Below the pieces are notes generated by a model. It was not told the DNA's origin. It made no database searches and saw nothing but the letters and a program-made list of their open reading frames with translations. DNA of 64,000 nucleotides. Origin: Companilactobacillus alimentarius DSM 20249. Lineage in GTDB: Bacteria; Bacillota; Bacilli; Lactobacillales; Lactobacillaceae. The DNA is taken from the NCBI RefSeq assembly GCF_002849895.1, contig NZ_CP018867.1, forward strand, positions 1,178,001 to 1,242,000. Reading direction: 5' to 3'. Positions 1 to 7,219 of the stretch are shown piece by piece; the stretch's first letter is position 1, and each line of letters begins with the position of its first letter. The translations under genes and the position numbers were made by a program.

Positions 1-1
1 A

Positions 2-148
2 TATGAATTTACCGAAGATAATGTGGAAAAACTTGTTAATAAAGAAACTGGTCTAGTCTTTGCTAGAGTCCTCGAAGATGCTGGTGTCTTCAAGTGGAAC
101 TCCAAAGGTCAACAAGCTTTCGATAAATTTATTCAGAGTTTAAATTAA
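2..148 (+). CDS. galT: GalT, UDP-glucose--hexose-1-phosphate uridylyltransferase, C-terminal fragment (cut by window edge)
   Basis: An open frame runs from the left edge to a TAA that shares its last base with the next gene's ATG (TAATG). The 48 visible residues contain FARVLEDAGVFKW and end GQQAFDKFIQSLN, which is how I recall the C-terminus of the Gram-positive type 2 GalT of the Leloir pathway. The catalytic part lies outside the window. The overlap with the LacI-type gene that follows fits a galactose operon with its regulator as last gene. Identification rests only on this tail, so it is likely but not certain. Confidence 0.7.
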   Translation, partial: YEFTEDNVEKLVNKETGLVFARVLEDAGVFKWNSKGQQAFDKFIQSLN

Positions 149-1137
149 TGGCAACTCTACGTGACATTGCTAAAAAGGCTCAGGTTTCACCAGCAACCGT
201 TTCACGAGTTCTTAACAATGATCTAACTTTGTCGGTGACCGATGAGACCCGAACCAATATTTTAAAAATTGCTACAGAATTAAATTACAAAAAAGCCAGT
301 CACCCCAACAGTCGTTATCAAAAGCATATTGCCCTCGTTCAATGGTATTCCGAATCCAAAGAACAAGATGACCTCTACTATATGACTGTCCGTGAAGGAA
401 TTGAGCAACAAGCTCCTAAATTCGGTTTTCAGATCAGCCGTATCTTCCACAATGATATTGAGGAAATCCCCCAAGATACTGATGGTATCATTGCAGTGGG
501 AAAATTCAGCCCACAACAAGTTAAAACGATGGAGTTGATCTGTCCCAACATTGTTTTTATTGATGACGATCAATTTTCTAAGGGATTCGATACAGTTTTG
601 ACTGACTTCAAATATGGCATACAAAAAGTAATTGATTTTTTCATCAAACAAAATATTCAAGATATTGGCTTAATCTATGGTGAGGAAAACTCTACCGACA
701 ATCTTAGAGTAATCTCTGATTCTCGTTATCAGTATTTCAAACAAATTATGACCGAAAAAAATTTATTTGAACCTAAATATTGTTTCAAAGGCGACTTTAC
801 AAAAGATTCAGGCTACGATCAAATGACTAAAGCTCTAGACGAAGAGAATTTTCCCCACGCCTTCTTTATCTCTAACGACCTTATGGCCGCCGGTGCTTTA
901 AAGGCACTTCAAGAAAATGTTGTCGATGTTCCTAAAAGAGTCAGCCTCTTTAGCTTTGACAACACCTCCCTTTCTCGATACGTCAATCCTGAATTAAGTT
1001 CAGTCGATGTAGCCACTGATCAAATGGGCAAAGCTTCTGTTGATCTAATGCAAGATCTCTTGACTAATCCTCGACACGTTTCAAAGCGCCTTGAATTAGC
1101 GACTAAATTAATCTTTCGTCAAACAACTTTGCTTTGA
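148..1137 (+). CDS. galR: LacI/GalR-family transcriptional repressor, probably GalR of the galactose operon
   Basis: This 329-residue protein has the usual LacI-family length and layout. Residues 2-50 form the helix-turn-helix (TLRDIAKKAQVSPATVSRVL) and hinge, followed by a periplasmic-binding-like effector domain that includes FISNDLMAAGALKAL and the segment SLFSFDNTSLSRYVNPELSS. It overlaps the stop of a galT-like gene by one base, so the two are translationally coupled. The inference is that it senses galactose or a derivative and represses the Leloir operon. The effector itself cannot be read from the sequence. A strong intrinsic terminator follows directly. Confidence 0.85.
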   Translation: MATLRDIAKKAQVSPATVSRVLNNDLTLSVTDETRTNILKIATELNYKKASHPNSRYQKHIALVQWYSESKEQDDLYYMTVREGIEQQAPKFGFQISRIFHNDIEEIPQDTDGIIAVGKFSPQQVKTMELICPNIVFIDDDQFSKGFDTVLTDFKYGIQKVIDFFIKQNIQDIGLIYGEENSTDNLRVISDSRYQYFKQIMTEKNLFEPKYCFKGDFTKDSGYDQMTKALDEENFPHAFFISNDLMAAGALKALQENVVDVPKRVSLFSFDNTSLSRYVNPELSSVDVATDQMGKASVDLMQDLLTNPRHVSKRLELATKLIFRQTTLL

Positions 1138-1160
1138 TTAATATATCGTAAATCTAGACA

Positions 1161-1217
1161 AAAAGTGGATACTACTGAAATTTCTCAACACGGAATTTTC
1201 AGTAATGTCCACTTTTT
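1161..1217. terminator. Bidirectional intrinsic terminator between galR and the DUF915 gene
   Basis: A long imperfect inverted repeat (AGTGGATACTACTGAAATT against AATTTTCAGTAATGTCCACT) is flanked by A and T runs. It sits between two convergent genes, so it can end transcription from both sides. Confidence 0.85.
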
Positions 1218-1267
1218 TTATAATTACAAAATTGACTTTGAGAATAGAAGATAAATTAAAAATAATC

Positions 1268-2119
1268 CTATTTAGCCCACAAAAATTTAATCAAAATCCT
1301 ATCAACTTGTTTATTCTCATGTAATTTACTATGGGCTGCCATTTTACCAACAATTTTCTTTTCTTGATAAGATTTAGCCCGCTTTGAAACAAGATACTTC
1401 AACGACTTAGATGATGAATTAGTGACGGCACCATCAGAATGAGTTCCATCGTTTTTATCTCCATAAATATTTAAGACTTTCGTATTCGTTGGATAAATTT
1501 TTCGTAATTTCAAAAGTTGTTGATAAGTTTGATCCATCTTATCTGGCTTTCCAGCCTTATTTAAGGTTACCTGATTAGGCTCATCATCTTCATCAATAAT
1601 GCCATTGAAGTGACCTGCAATATCGACTACTTTATTGACTTTAGGGAGTTTCTTATTCTTATAATTATCTAAAATATAATAATTGATGGCCATATTTCCC
1701 ATAGAATGACCGACTAAATTAACTTTTTTAAATTTATAATCTTGTTGTAAAGCCTCGATAACATTCTTTGCCCACAGTCCAGCCGTGTGATAATTAGTCA
1801 TCTTATTGTTATCATAATTAACTTCAACGATCGGATTCTTCGTTTTTTGAGGAATTGAACCAATAATCTTGACATAACCATTAGGACTGACATTGACGCG
1901 AATAATCTTTCTAGTCACGCCAGCTTGTTTTATAGCCTCAGTCATCTGTGTCTCAGCTTTATAGCTACTGCCATAGCCGTGAAAGAATATCGTTGGAATC
2001 GACTCTTGAACATATTTTTTAGATTTAATAGCTTGCGCTTGGCAGCTATATGTAAATATTCCTAAAACCACCAAAATCATTGCGACAACAGTTGAAAAAA
2101 TTAAACTTTTTTTCTTCAT
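1268..2119 (-). CDS. Secreted or membrane-anchored alpha/beta hydrolase of the DUF915 family
   Basis: This 283-residue protein starts with a basic stretch and a hydrophobic segment (about residues 5-25, ending near SCQAQA) that can act as signal peptide or anchor. The following domain has an oxyanion-type motif FFHGYGSS and a nucleophile elbow GHSMGN, as in alpha/beta hydrolases. A late AAHSKLH could supply the catalytic His, and several acidic residues are candidates for the third member. Such lactobacillus proteins are often labelled cell-surface hydrolase, and the substrate is unknown. A paralogue lies at 32182-33075. The gene stands alone, convergent with galR and divergent from ilvE. Confidence 0.8.
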   Translation of the reverse strand: MKKKSLIFSTVVAMILVVLGIFTYSCQAQAIKSKKYVQESIPTIFFHGYGSSYKAETQMTEAIKQAGVTRKIIRVNVSPNGYVKIIGSIPQKTKNPIVEVNYDNNKMTNYHTAGLWAKNVIEALQQDYKFKKVNLVGHSMGNMAINYYILDNYKNKKLPKVNKVVDIAGHFNGIIDEDDEPNQVTLNKAGKPDKMDQTYQQLLKLRKIYPTNTKVLNIYGDKNDGTHSDGAVTNSSSKSLKYLVSKRAKSYQEKKIVGKMAAHSKLHENKQVDRILIKFLWAK

Positions 2120-2198
2120 GATTTGACTTCCTCTCGGTTTATATGCTTAATTGTAGCCACTTTCTATTCATATTCCTAAGAAAAAGGTCCTAGAGAGA

Positions 2199-2227
2199 TT
2201 GACACTTTTTAAATCATTAATTATGAT
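2199..2227 (+). promoter_or_regulatory. Sigma-A type promoter of ilvE
   Basis: TTGACA (2199-2204), exactly 17 bases, then TATGAT (2222-2227), located 50 bases before the ilvE start. The -35 box is consensus and the -10 box differs by one base. Confidence 0.8.
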
Positions 2228-2276
2228 TAATCTAATATATCTAATATATTTTTAATAAAAAGGAGATATTTATAAT

Positions 2277-3308
2277 ATGACCAAAGCAGATGCAACAAAA
2301 ATTGACTGGAACAATCTTGGTTTCAACTATATGGACTTACCATATCGCTTTACTGCATACTGGAAAGACGGTGCCTGGCAAAACGCTGGATTAACGGAAG
2401 ATAGTACTCTTCACATTAGTGAAGCTTCACCAGTCTTACACTACGGTCAAGCAGCTTTTGAAGGTATGAAGGCTTATCGTACCCCAGAAGGAAAAATTCA
2501 ATTGTTCAGACCCGACCGCAATGCTAAACGTCTAAAGGATTCATGTGAACGACTTTTAATGCCCGTTTTCCCAGAAGACAAATTCGTAGAGGCAGTAAAA
2601 TCAGTTGTAAAAGCTAATGCTGACTTTGTTCCTCCTTATGGCAATGGTGCCACGCTTTATATTCGTCCCTTAATTATTGGTACTGGTGAACAAATTGGTG
2701 TCCACGCTGCCCCAGAATATATCTTTACCATCTTCGCAATGCCAGTTGGCAACTACTTCAAAGGCGGTCTTACACCAGTTAATTTCACTACTTCACAATA
2801 CGACCGTGCTGCTCATAAAGGTACTGGTCAAAGTAAAGTTGGTGGTAACTACGCTGCCAGTCTCTATCCCGGCGAAAAAGCACATGATAATGGTTTCGCC
2901 GACTGTGTTTACTTAGATCCTATTGAACATAAAAAGATTGAAGAAGTTGGTTCAGCCAATTTCTTCGGTATCACTAAAGACAACGTCTTCGTAACACCTA
3001 AATCACCTTCTATTCTTCCAAGTATCACCAAATACTCACTACTTTGGCTAGCTAAGAATCGCTTGGGACTTGGTGCCGAAGAAGGCGATGTCTATGTTGA
3101 TCAACTAGACAAATTTGCTGAAGCTGGCGCTTGTGGTACTGCCGCCGTTATCTCACCTATCGGTGGTCTGGAACACAACGGTAATCTTCATGTCTTCTAC
3201 AGTGAGACTGAAGTTGGTCCTGTAACTAAGAAATTGTATGACACCTTAACTGGAATTCAATTCGGTACTGTTGAAGCACCTGAAGGTTGGATTCAAGTAG
3301 TCGAATAA
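2277..3308 (+). CDS. ilvE: Branched-chain amino acid aminotransferase
   Basis: This fold-type IV PLP enzyme interconverts leucine, isoleucine and valine with their 2-oxo acids, using 2-oxoglutarate/glutamate. Its 343 residues match the family. The PLP lysine lies in GQSKVGGNYAASL (about residue 190), the conserved EVGSANFFGI follows, and the phosphate-binding GTAAVISPIGG is near residue 290. The start is set by an AAAAAGGAGAT ribosome site. The gene is monocistronic behind a strong promoter and ends at an inverted repeat. No biosynthetic ilv genes are nearby, so a catabolic or flavour-forming role is plausible (inference). Confidence 0.95.
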   Translation: MTKADATKIDWNNLGFNYMDLPYRFTAYWKDGAWQNAGLTEDSTLHISEASPVLHYGQAAFEGMKAYRTPEGKIQLFRPDRNAKRLKDSCERLLMPVFPEDKFVEAVKSVVKANADFVPPYGNGATLYIRPLIIGTGEQIGVHAAPEYIFTIFAMPVGNYFKGGLTPVNFTTSQYDRAAHKGTGQSKVGGNYAASLYPGEKAHDNGFADCVYLDPIEHKKIEEVGSANFFGITKDNVFVTPKSPSILPSITKYSLLWLAKNRLGLGAEEGDVYVDQLDKFAEAGACGTAAVISPIGGLEHNGNLHVFYSETEVGPVTKKLYDTLTGIQFGTVEAPEGWIQVVE

Positions 3309-3379
3309 AAAAATCTCTCTTTTCCTTAAGTCTGCATGATAAGATATTATCAAACAGATAATTGAAAGAGAGATTTTTT
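3307..3379. terminator. 15-bp inverted repeat: ilvE terminator whose 3' arm carries the next gene's ribosome site
   Basis: AAAAAATCTCTCTTT at 3308-3322 is perfectly complementary to AAAGAGAGATTTTTT at 3365-3379, with about 42 bases between. The GAGAG of the right arm lies 7-12 bases before the next ATG, where a ribosome site should be. A read-through transcript would fold the site away, whereas a transcript starting inside the loop would not. Confidence 0.55.
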
Positions 3380-3381
3380 AT

Positions 3382-3855
3382 ATGAAAATTTATTTTGCAA
3401 ATGGACTATTTGCTCTAGCCGACCGTATGTTTAATGAAAATGTTGTTGCTCAAATCAGAAAAATGGACTCCTCTATTGAAGTCTATCTTCCTCAAGAAAA
3501 TGGTGACATCAATGACAAAATGAATTACGCTGACTCCATCAAAATTGCTCAAGAAGACAACAAAGAATTACTTTCATCTGATTTAATCGTTGCTATTTTA
3601 GATGGTGACACTATGGACGACGGTGTTGCTTCTGAAATTGGTTTAGCCTTTGGAAAAGAAATTCCTATTGTTGGGGTCTATACTGATCTTCGTCAACACG
3701 GTGTCGAAAATCCTGAAAAGCTTAAGGCTGTAGGTACCATTGGTGAGAATCCTTTCGCCTACATTAATAATTACACTATCGGACTTATCAAAATGAATGG
3801 TGTCGTCGTGAACAATATCGACAGTATGTTACAAGAAATTAAAAAATATCTATAA
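3382..3855 (+). CDS. Nucleoside 2-deoxyribosyltransferase family protein
   Basis: A 157-residue cytoplasmic protein with the nucleoside 2-deoxyribosyltransferase pattern: MKIYFANGLF at the start, a central DGDTMDDGVASEIGLAF, where the Glu is the expected nucleophile, and GENPFAYINNYTIGLI near the end. The family exchanges bases between deoxynucleosides in purine and pyrimidine salvage and is typical of lactobacilli. It is also close to the wider PF05014-like group, so substrate preference is open. Expression may depend on the hairpin that spans its ribosome site. Confidence 0.85.
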   Translation: MKIYFANGLFALADRMFNENVVAQIRKMDSSIEVYLPQENGDINDKMNYADSIKIAQEDNKELLSSDLIVAILDGDTMDDGVASEIGLAFGKEIPIVGVYTDLRQHGVENPEKLKAVGTIGENPFAYINNYTIGLIKMNGVVVNNIDSMLQEIKKYL

Positions 3856-3894
3856 ATTATTTTTGATATTTTGACATAATTATATTTCAGTTCA

Positions 3895-3944
3895 GTTACA
3901 TTGACTTTACAGTTAAGTTATAACTAATTTACAGTTAAGTTATA
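3895..3944 (+). promoter_or_regulatory. Five 11-bp-phased hexamers resembling WalR (YycF) half-sites
   Basis: GTTACA (3895), TTTACA (3906), GTTATA (3917), TTTACA (3928) and GTTATA (3939) recur exactly every 11 bases. On the complementary strand the first pair reads TGTAAA-N5-TGTAAC, which fits the published WalR box TGTWAH-N5-TGTWAH. The array lies about 110 bases upstream of a secreted 3D-domain protein, the type of gene WalR controls in Bacillus (yocH). Binding itself is inference. Confidence 0.6.
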
Positions 3945-4051
3945 TTCAACATTTCTTGGTCTAGACGTTATATTATTACTTTCGTTAAGAAAAATAGTAC
4001 ATAAATAATACAAAAGTAATATAAAAGTTCTATTCGGGGGAATAAATCTAT

Positions 4052-4849
4052 ATGAAGATCAAAAATTTTGTAGCATCTATATTTACTGTAACAACACTCG
4101 CATTAATTGGCGTAAGTGCTCAAGCACAAACTGTCAATGCTGCAACAGTTTCCACAGTTAACAGTACTGGTGTAGTTTATGTCACAAATGCTAGTGGGGC
4201 TAATATCTATGGTCAACCTAACGATCAAGGCGTTTTTGGAAGTACAGCCATGACCTTAGCTAATAAAACTGCTTGGAAATTTGATAAAACTGCAACTATT
4301 AACGGAGCTGTCTATTATGAAGTTGCTACAAATGAATGGGTCTCATCTAGTGATATTTCCACAAATGCTCCTGGAGTTGCTTTAAATAAAGATATGTACA
4401 TCAATATCAAAGGTGGCGTCAACTTATATGATGCACCAAACGGTAACTTTACAGGTAATGTTGCCACTGGTAATACGATGGTTCATGTTTACGAAAGCAA
4501 GACCGATGCAGCTGGTAATACTTGGTATGATGTTGGTCGTAGTCAATGGATCAATGGTAAATACATGTCCAATGACAATGTTAAACAAACTTTGACAATG
4601 TCAGCTACTGCTTATGATCCCGTTGTCCTTGGTTCAAATATGGGTTACAGCGGCGTAGCTGCTAACTTATCAAAATTCCCTAAGGGGACTCATCTAAGAA
4701 TCACTGCTAACGGCAAGACTTATGATCGTGTTGTTAACGATACTGGACTTTTCGCTTATAGCAATCCTAACCAATTAGATATCGCTATGCCAAATTCACA
4801 AGCATTACAATTTGGTCGTCGAAACGTTACTGTTCAAGTTCTTGGATAA
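4052..4849 (+). CDS. Secreted SLAP/3D-domain cell wall protein (YocH-like)
   Basis: A 265-residue exported protein. Residues 1-31 form a signal peptide ending near AQTVNA. Two SLAP-like modules follow (about 36-105 and 110-180, with the matching phrases YEVATNEWVSSSD and YDVGRSQWINGKY). A C-terminal 3D/double-psi barrel domain (about 183-265) contains MSATAYDP, VVNDTGLFAY and LDIAMPNSQALQFG, with the conserved aspartates present. 3D domains occur in wall-remodelling lytic enzymes and SLAP modules bind the wall, so muralytic activity is likely but not shown. The ribosome site is GGGGGAA. A phased WalR-like array lies upstream and a terminator downstream. Confidence 0.85.
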   Translation: MKIKNFVASIFTVTTLALIGVSAQAQTVNAATVSTVNSTGVVYVTNASGANIYGQPNDQGVFGSTAMTLANKTAWKFDKTATINGAVYYEVATNEWVSSSDISTNAPGVALNKDMYINIKGGVNLYDAPNGNFTGNVATGNTMVHVYESKTDAAGNTWYDVGRSQWINGKYMSNDNVKQTLTMSATAYDPVVLGSNMGYSGVAANLSKFPKGTHLRITANGKTYDRVVNDTGLFAYSNPNQLDIAMPNSQALQFGRRNVTVQVLG

Positions 4850-4876
4850 GAAAATTTATAAAAAATAATTATAGAG

Positions 4877-4920
4877 TGTCCGTTTTAATTGGAATTTACC
4901 AATTAAAGCGGACATTTTTA
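4877..4920 (+). terminator. Intrinsic terminator of the SLAP/3D gene
   Basis: TGTCCGTTTTAATTGG pairs with CCAATTAAAGCGGACA around an AATTTA loop and is followed by TTTTTA. Confidence 0.9.
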
Positions 4921-5103
4921 TTTAACCTTTTTTATCTGATGTACATCTCCATTGAGCATTAAGGTCATTCGTATCAAAAAAGTAATTCCAATAACAAAAG
5001 CAATAATTGCAATGATCAAGGGCGCTGTAACTATCACATATAAATCAATTCCTAAAAGAATCATAAATATCAAGTTGTGATAAATTCTTTCCACAATTAT
5101 CAT
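4918..5103 (-). CDS. Small membrane protein, unknown function
   Basis: A 61-residue peptide with two predicted membrane segments (about residues 10-30 and 31-48) and a basic end QIKKVK. The ATG follows AAAAAAGGAA, a good ribosome site. I recognise no family. It lies just downstream, on the same strand, of the tandem non-coding RNAs. Its stop codon lies inside the terminator of the convergent SLAP gene. Short length limits confidence that it is expressed. Confidence 0.5.
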   Translation of the reverse strand: MIIVERIYHNLIFMILLGIDLYVIVTAPLIIAIIAFVIGITFLIRMTLMLNGDVHQIKKVK

Positions 5104-5210
5104 TTCCTTTTTTCTATTTATGAATATTTTATTATTATGAGTGAAATTAACAAGTTATTTACCCTTCTGAAGCGGTTTAATAACCAATACGTCTACTTTT
5201 ATTAGCGAAC

Positions 5211-5577
5211 AAAAAAAGAAGCTCTCACGTATGGAGAGCTCCCTCTAGTTAGATACAAGTGGTAAGATGAAATTTACTGCAGTTTCATCAACTTTCAGAT
5301 TAAATCTAATAAATGAATCTTACTACTTGAAACATATCTTACTATAAATACATTTTGTTCAACTAATGGATCCTAGCGATACTCATGTTTTGGTTGTGCG
5401 ACTAACTAATTAGGTCGATTTTATGTTAATTTTTGACGCTAGTTCCAAAAATGCCGTTGAACTGCACTGACTCTAACCTTCTTTTGTTCTTTACTGATTC
5501 TACCATCTAAACGATAAAACTTTCTAAACCAAATTCTTTTTAGGGCTGCAGTTCCTGACACTTCATCTTTACCACAT
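5211..5577 (-). ncRNA. Structured non-coding RNA, copy A (about 365 nt)
   Basis: No open frame is shared with copy B, but the two are clearly homologous along their whole length (roughly 80 percent by eye). The RNA should start near 5576 and end in the U tract at 5211-5217. Its 5' end GTGGTAAAGATGAAGT pairs with ATTTCATCTTACCAC near the 3' end. Inside this, ACTGCAG pairs with CTGCAGT, GTTCAAC with GTTGAAC, and CTAGCG with CGCTAG. The 3' hairpin AGCTCTC/GAGAGCT followed by TTCTTTTTTT is an intrinsic terminator. I cannot assign a known family, and it does not show the hallmarks I know for RNase P RNA, tmRNA, SRP RNA or 6S RNA. Confidence 0.75.
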
Positions 5578-5581
5578 CTAT

Positions 5582-5610
5582 AATATAACCCATTTCGGAA
5601 ACGATTACAA
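5582..5610 (-). promoter_or_regulatory. Promoter of RNA copy A with overlapping cre-like site
   Basis: On the minus strand TTGTAA (5610-5605), 17 bases, TATATT (5587-5582). The 15 bases 5610-5596 match the cre consensus WTGNAANCGNWNNCW at 14 positions and cover the -35 box, a position where CcpA would repress. Confidence 0.7.
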
Positions 5611-5660
5611 TTTTAAGCTCTAATTATAATTTTCACTATTCTATATCTTAATTTGCATAC

Positions 5661-6026
5661 AAAAAGAGCTCTCACTTGTGGAGAGCTCCCTAGTTAGATA
5701 TAAGTGGTAAGATGAAATTTACTGCAGTTTCATCAACGTTCTAAATTGAATCTGACACATGAATCTTACTACTTGAAACATATCTTACTATAAATATATT
5801 TTGTTCAACTGATGGATCCTAGCGAACCATGTTTTGAGCTTGCGCGACTACTTTGAAAAGGTCGATCTTATGTTAACTATTGTCGCTAGTTCCAAAAATG
5901 CCGTTGAACTGTACTACTCTAATCTTCCTTTGCTTTTTACTAATCCTACCATCTCCTGGAAACGATAAAATTTTCTTAATCAAAATCTTTTAGGGCTACA
6001 GTTCCTGACATTTCATCTTTACCACG
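5661..6026 (-). ncRNA. Structured non-coding RNA, copy B (about 366 nt)
   Basis: This is the upstream member of the tandem pair, beginning about 40 bases after the mvaS stop. The closing helix is GTGGTAAAGATGAAAT with ATTTCATCTTACCAC (one bulged A). The inner helices are ACTGTAG/CTGCAGT, GTTCAAC/GTTGAAC and CTAGCGA/TCGCTAG. Where copies A and B differ inside helices the change keeps pairing: A-U against G-U in the closing helix, U-G against C-G in the second, and a G-C against G-U in the terminator stem. The terminator is GAGCTCTC/GAGAGCTC followed by TTTTT. It has a separate promoter and terminator, so it is an autonomous unit of almost the same length as copy A. Confidence 0.78.
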
Positions 6027-6031
6027 TCTTT

Positions 6032-6060
6032 AATATACCACCTTAAGTAAGCGTTTGCAA
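6032..6060 (-). promoter_or_regulatory. Promoter of RNA copy B with overlapping perfect cre site
   Basis: On the minus strand TTGCAA (6060-6055), 17 bases, TATATT (6037-6032). Positions 6060-6046 read TTGCAAACGCTTACT, matching WTGNAANCGNWNNCW at all 15 positions and covering the -35 box. Confidence 0.8.
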
Positions 6061-6064
6061 TATT

Positions 6065-7219
6065 TTACTTATTCTTTTTATACAATCGTTCATTATCTTT
6101 TATCTCACTCAAATAGAACTTACTCTCAACAGCCTCTGGGTCAACGATCGTACCATTTTGATACTCAATCTGATATATTTTTTCATAATCAGAAATACTC
6201 ATCTTTTTACGCTCATTCAACATTTTCAAAACATTTTCTGAGACAATTCCTGAGGCAAAATCTTTTTGAATCTCAGCACTATACAATTCACCGACAGCAC
6301 CAGAACCGTAACTGAACATCAATAATTCTTCACCACTACGAGCGCCATTGATCAAATAAGATAATAGCCCTAAATATAATGAACCCGTGTAAAGATTCCC
6401 TACCTCTCGACTGAATTTAATACTTTGTTGATAATGCTCAGTCAATTCAGCATATTTATCATCAGGAATCTTCCCTTCCAAAGTTCTCAATGCCTTAGTT
6501 CCCATTTTTGTATAAGGAATATGGAAAAGTAACGTTGAAAAATCATCAATCGTAGCGGAATACTTAGTTTGATATTTTTCCCACAGTGTCTTAAAGAAGT
6601 CGACATATATTTCATTAGAATACTTTCCTCGAGCGAAAGCAGTCTTGGAGAAAGTAGGACGCCAGAAATCACCCACATTTTTTGTCATGTAAACTGACTT
6701 ATAGTTCAATTTCAAGACGCGAGGATTTTGACTAACAATCATTGCTACAGAGCCAGCACCTTGTGTTACTTCACCCGGCGTCTTGATACCGTAACGAGCA
6801 ATATCGGTTGCAATCACTAGTGCTTTTTTATCAGGATTCTGGCTCACGAAATCATACGCTGTTTGTAAACCAGCCGTGGCTCCATAACAAGCTTGCTTGA
6901 TTTCAAAGGAACGAATATCCTCTGGTAACTCTAAAAGATCCATCAAAAAAGCTGCAGTAGATTTAGATTCATCAACGCTACTTTCAGTTCCAACAATCAA
7001 TAAACCTAAAGAGGCTTTATCAGCTTCCGTTAAAATACTATCGGCGGAACTGGCAGCCATAGTCACCGCATCCTCATAAGGTCTAGGGACAGCTTGTTTA
7101 TCTTGACCAATGCCAATTGTAAATTTATTAGGATCCACATCCCGTGCCTTAGCTAATTCAACAATATCAATGTAATCCTTAGGAGTATAAAAGCCTATTT
7201 TATCAATACCTATATTCAT
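6065..7219 (-). CDS. mvaS: Hydroxymethylglutaryl-CoA synthase
   Basis: Condenses acetyl-CoA with acetoacetyl-CoA to HMG-CoA, the second step of the mevalonate route to isopentenyl diphosphate. The 384 residues match bacterial MvaS. The nucleophilic Cys is in IKQACYGATAGLQTA (about residue 110), the catalytic His is in LLFHIPYTKMGTKAL, and the C-terminal thiolase-fold motif SYGSGAVGELY is present. It is the third gene of thl-mvaA-mvaS, and its ATG shares one base with the mvaA stop (TAATG). No terminator separates its stop from the promoter of RNA copy B. Confidence 0.95.
   Translation of the reverse strand: MNIGIDKIGFYTPKDYIDIVELAKARDVDPNKFTIGIGQDKQAVPRPYEDAVTMAASSADSILTEADKASLGLLIVGTESSVDESKSTAAFLMDLLELPEDIRSFEIKQACYGATAGLQTAYDFVSQNPDKKALVIATDIARYGIKTPGEVTQGAGSVAMIVSQNPRVLKLNYKSVYMTKNVGDFWRPTFSKTAFARGKYSNEIYVDFFKTLWEKYQTKYSATIDDFSTLLFHIPYTKMGTKALRTLEGKIPDDKYAELTEHYQQSIKFSREVGNLYTGSLYLGLLSYLINGARSGEELLMFSYGSGAVGELYSAEIQKDFASGIVSENVLKMLNERKKMSISDYEKIYQIEYQNGTIVDPEAVESKFYLSEIKDNERLYKKNK

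Noticed and set aside
280..660. 126-codon frame antisense to galR
   Set aside because: It lies wholly within a clear regulator gene on the other strand, with no promoter or ribosome site.
5211..6060. Pseudogene remnant as origin of the tandem repeats
   Set aside because: No reading frame is preserved between the copies, substitutions keep base pairing, and both copies have intact promoters and terminators.
6055..6315. 86-codon plus-strand frame opposite the end of mvaS
   Set aside because: It is antisense to a clear enzyme gene, overlaps the RNA copy B promoter, and has no ribosome site.
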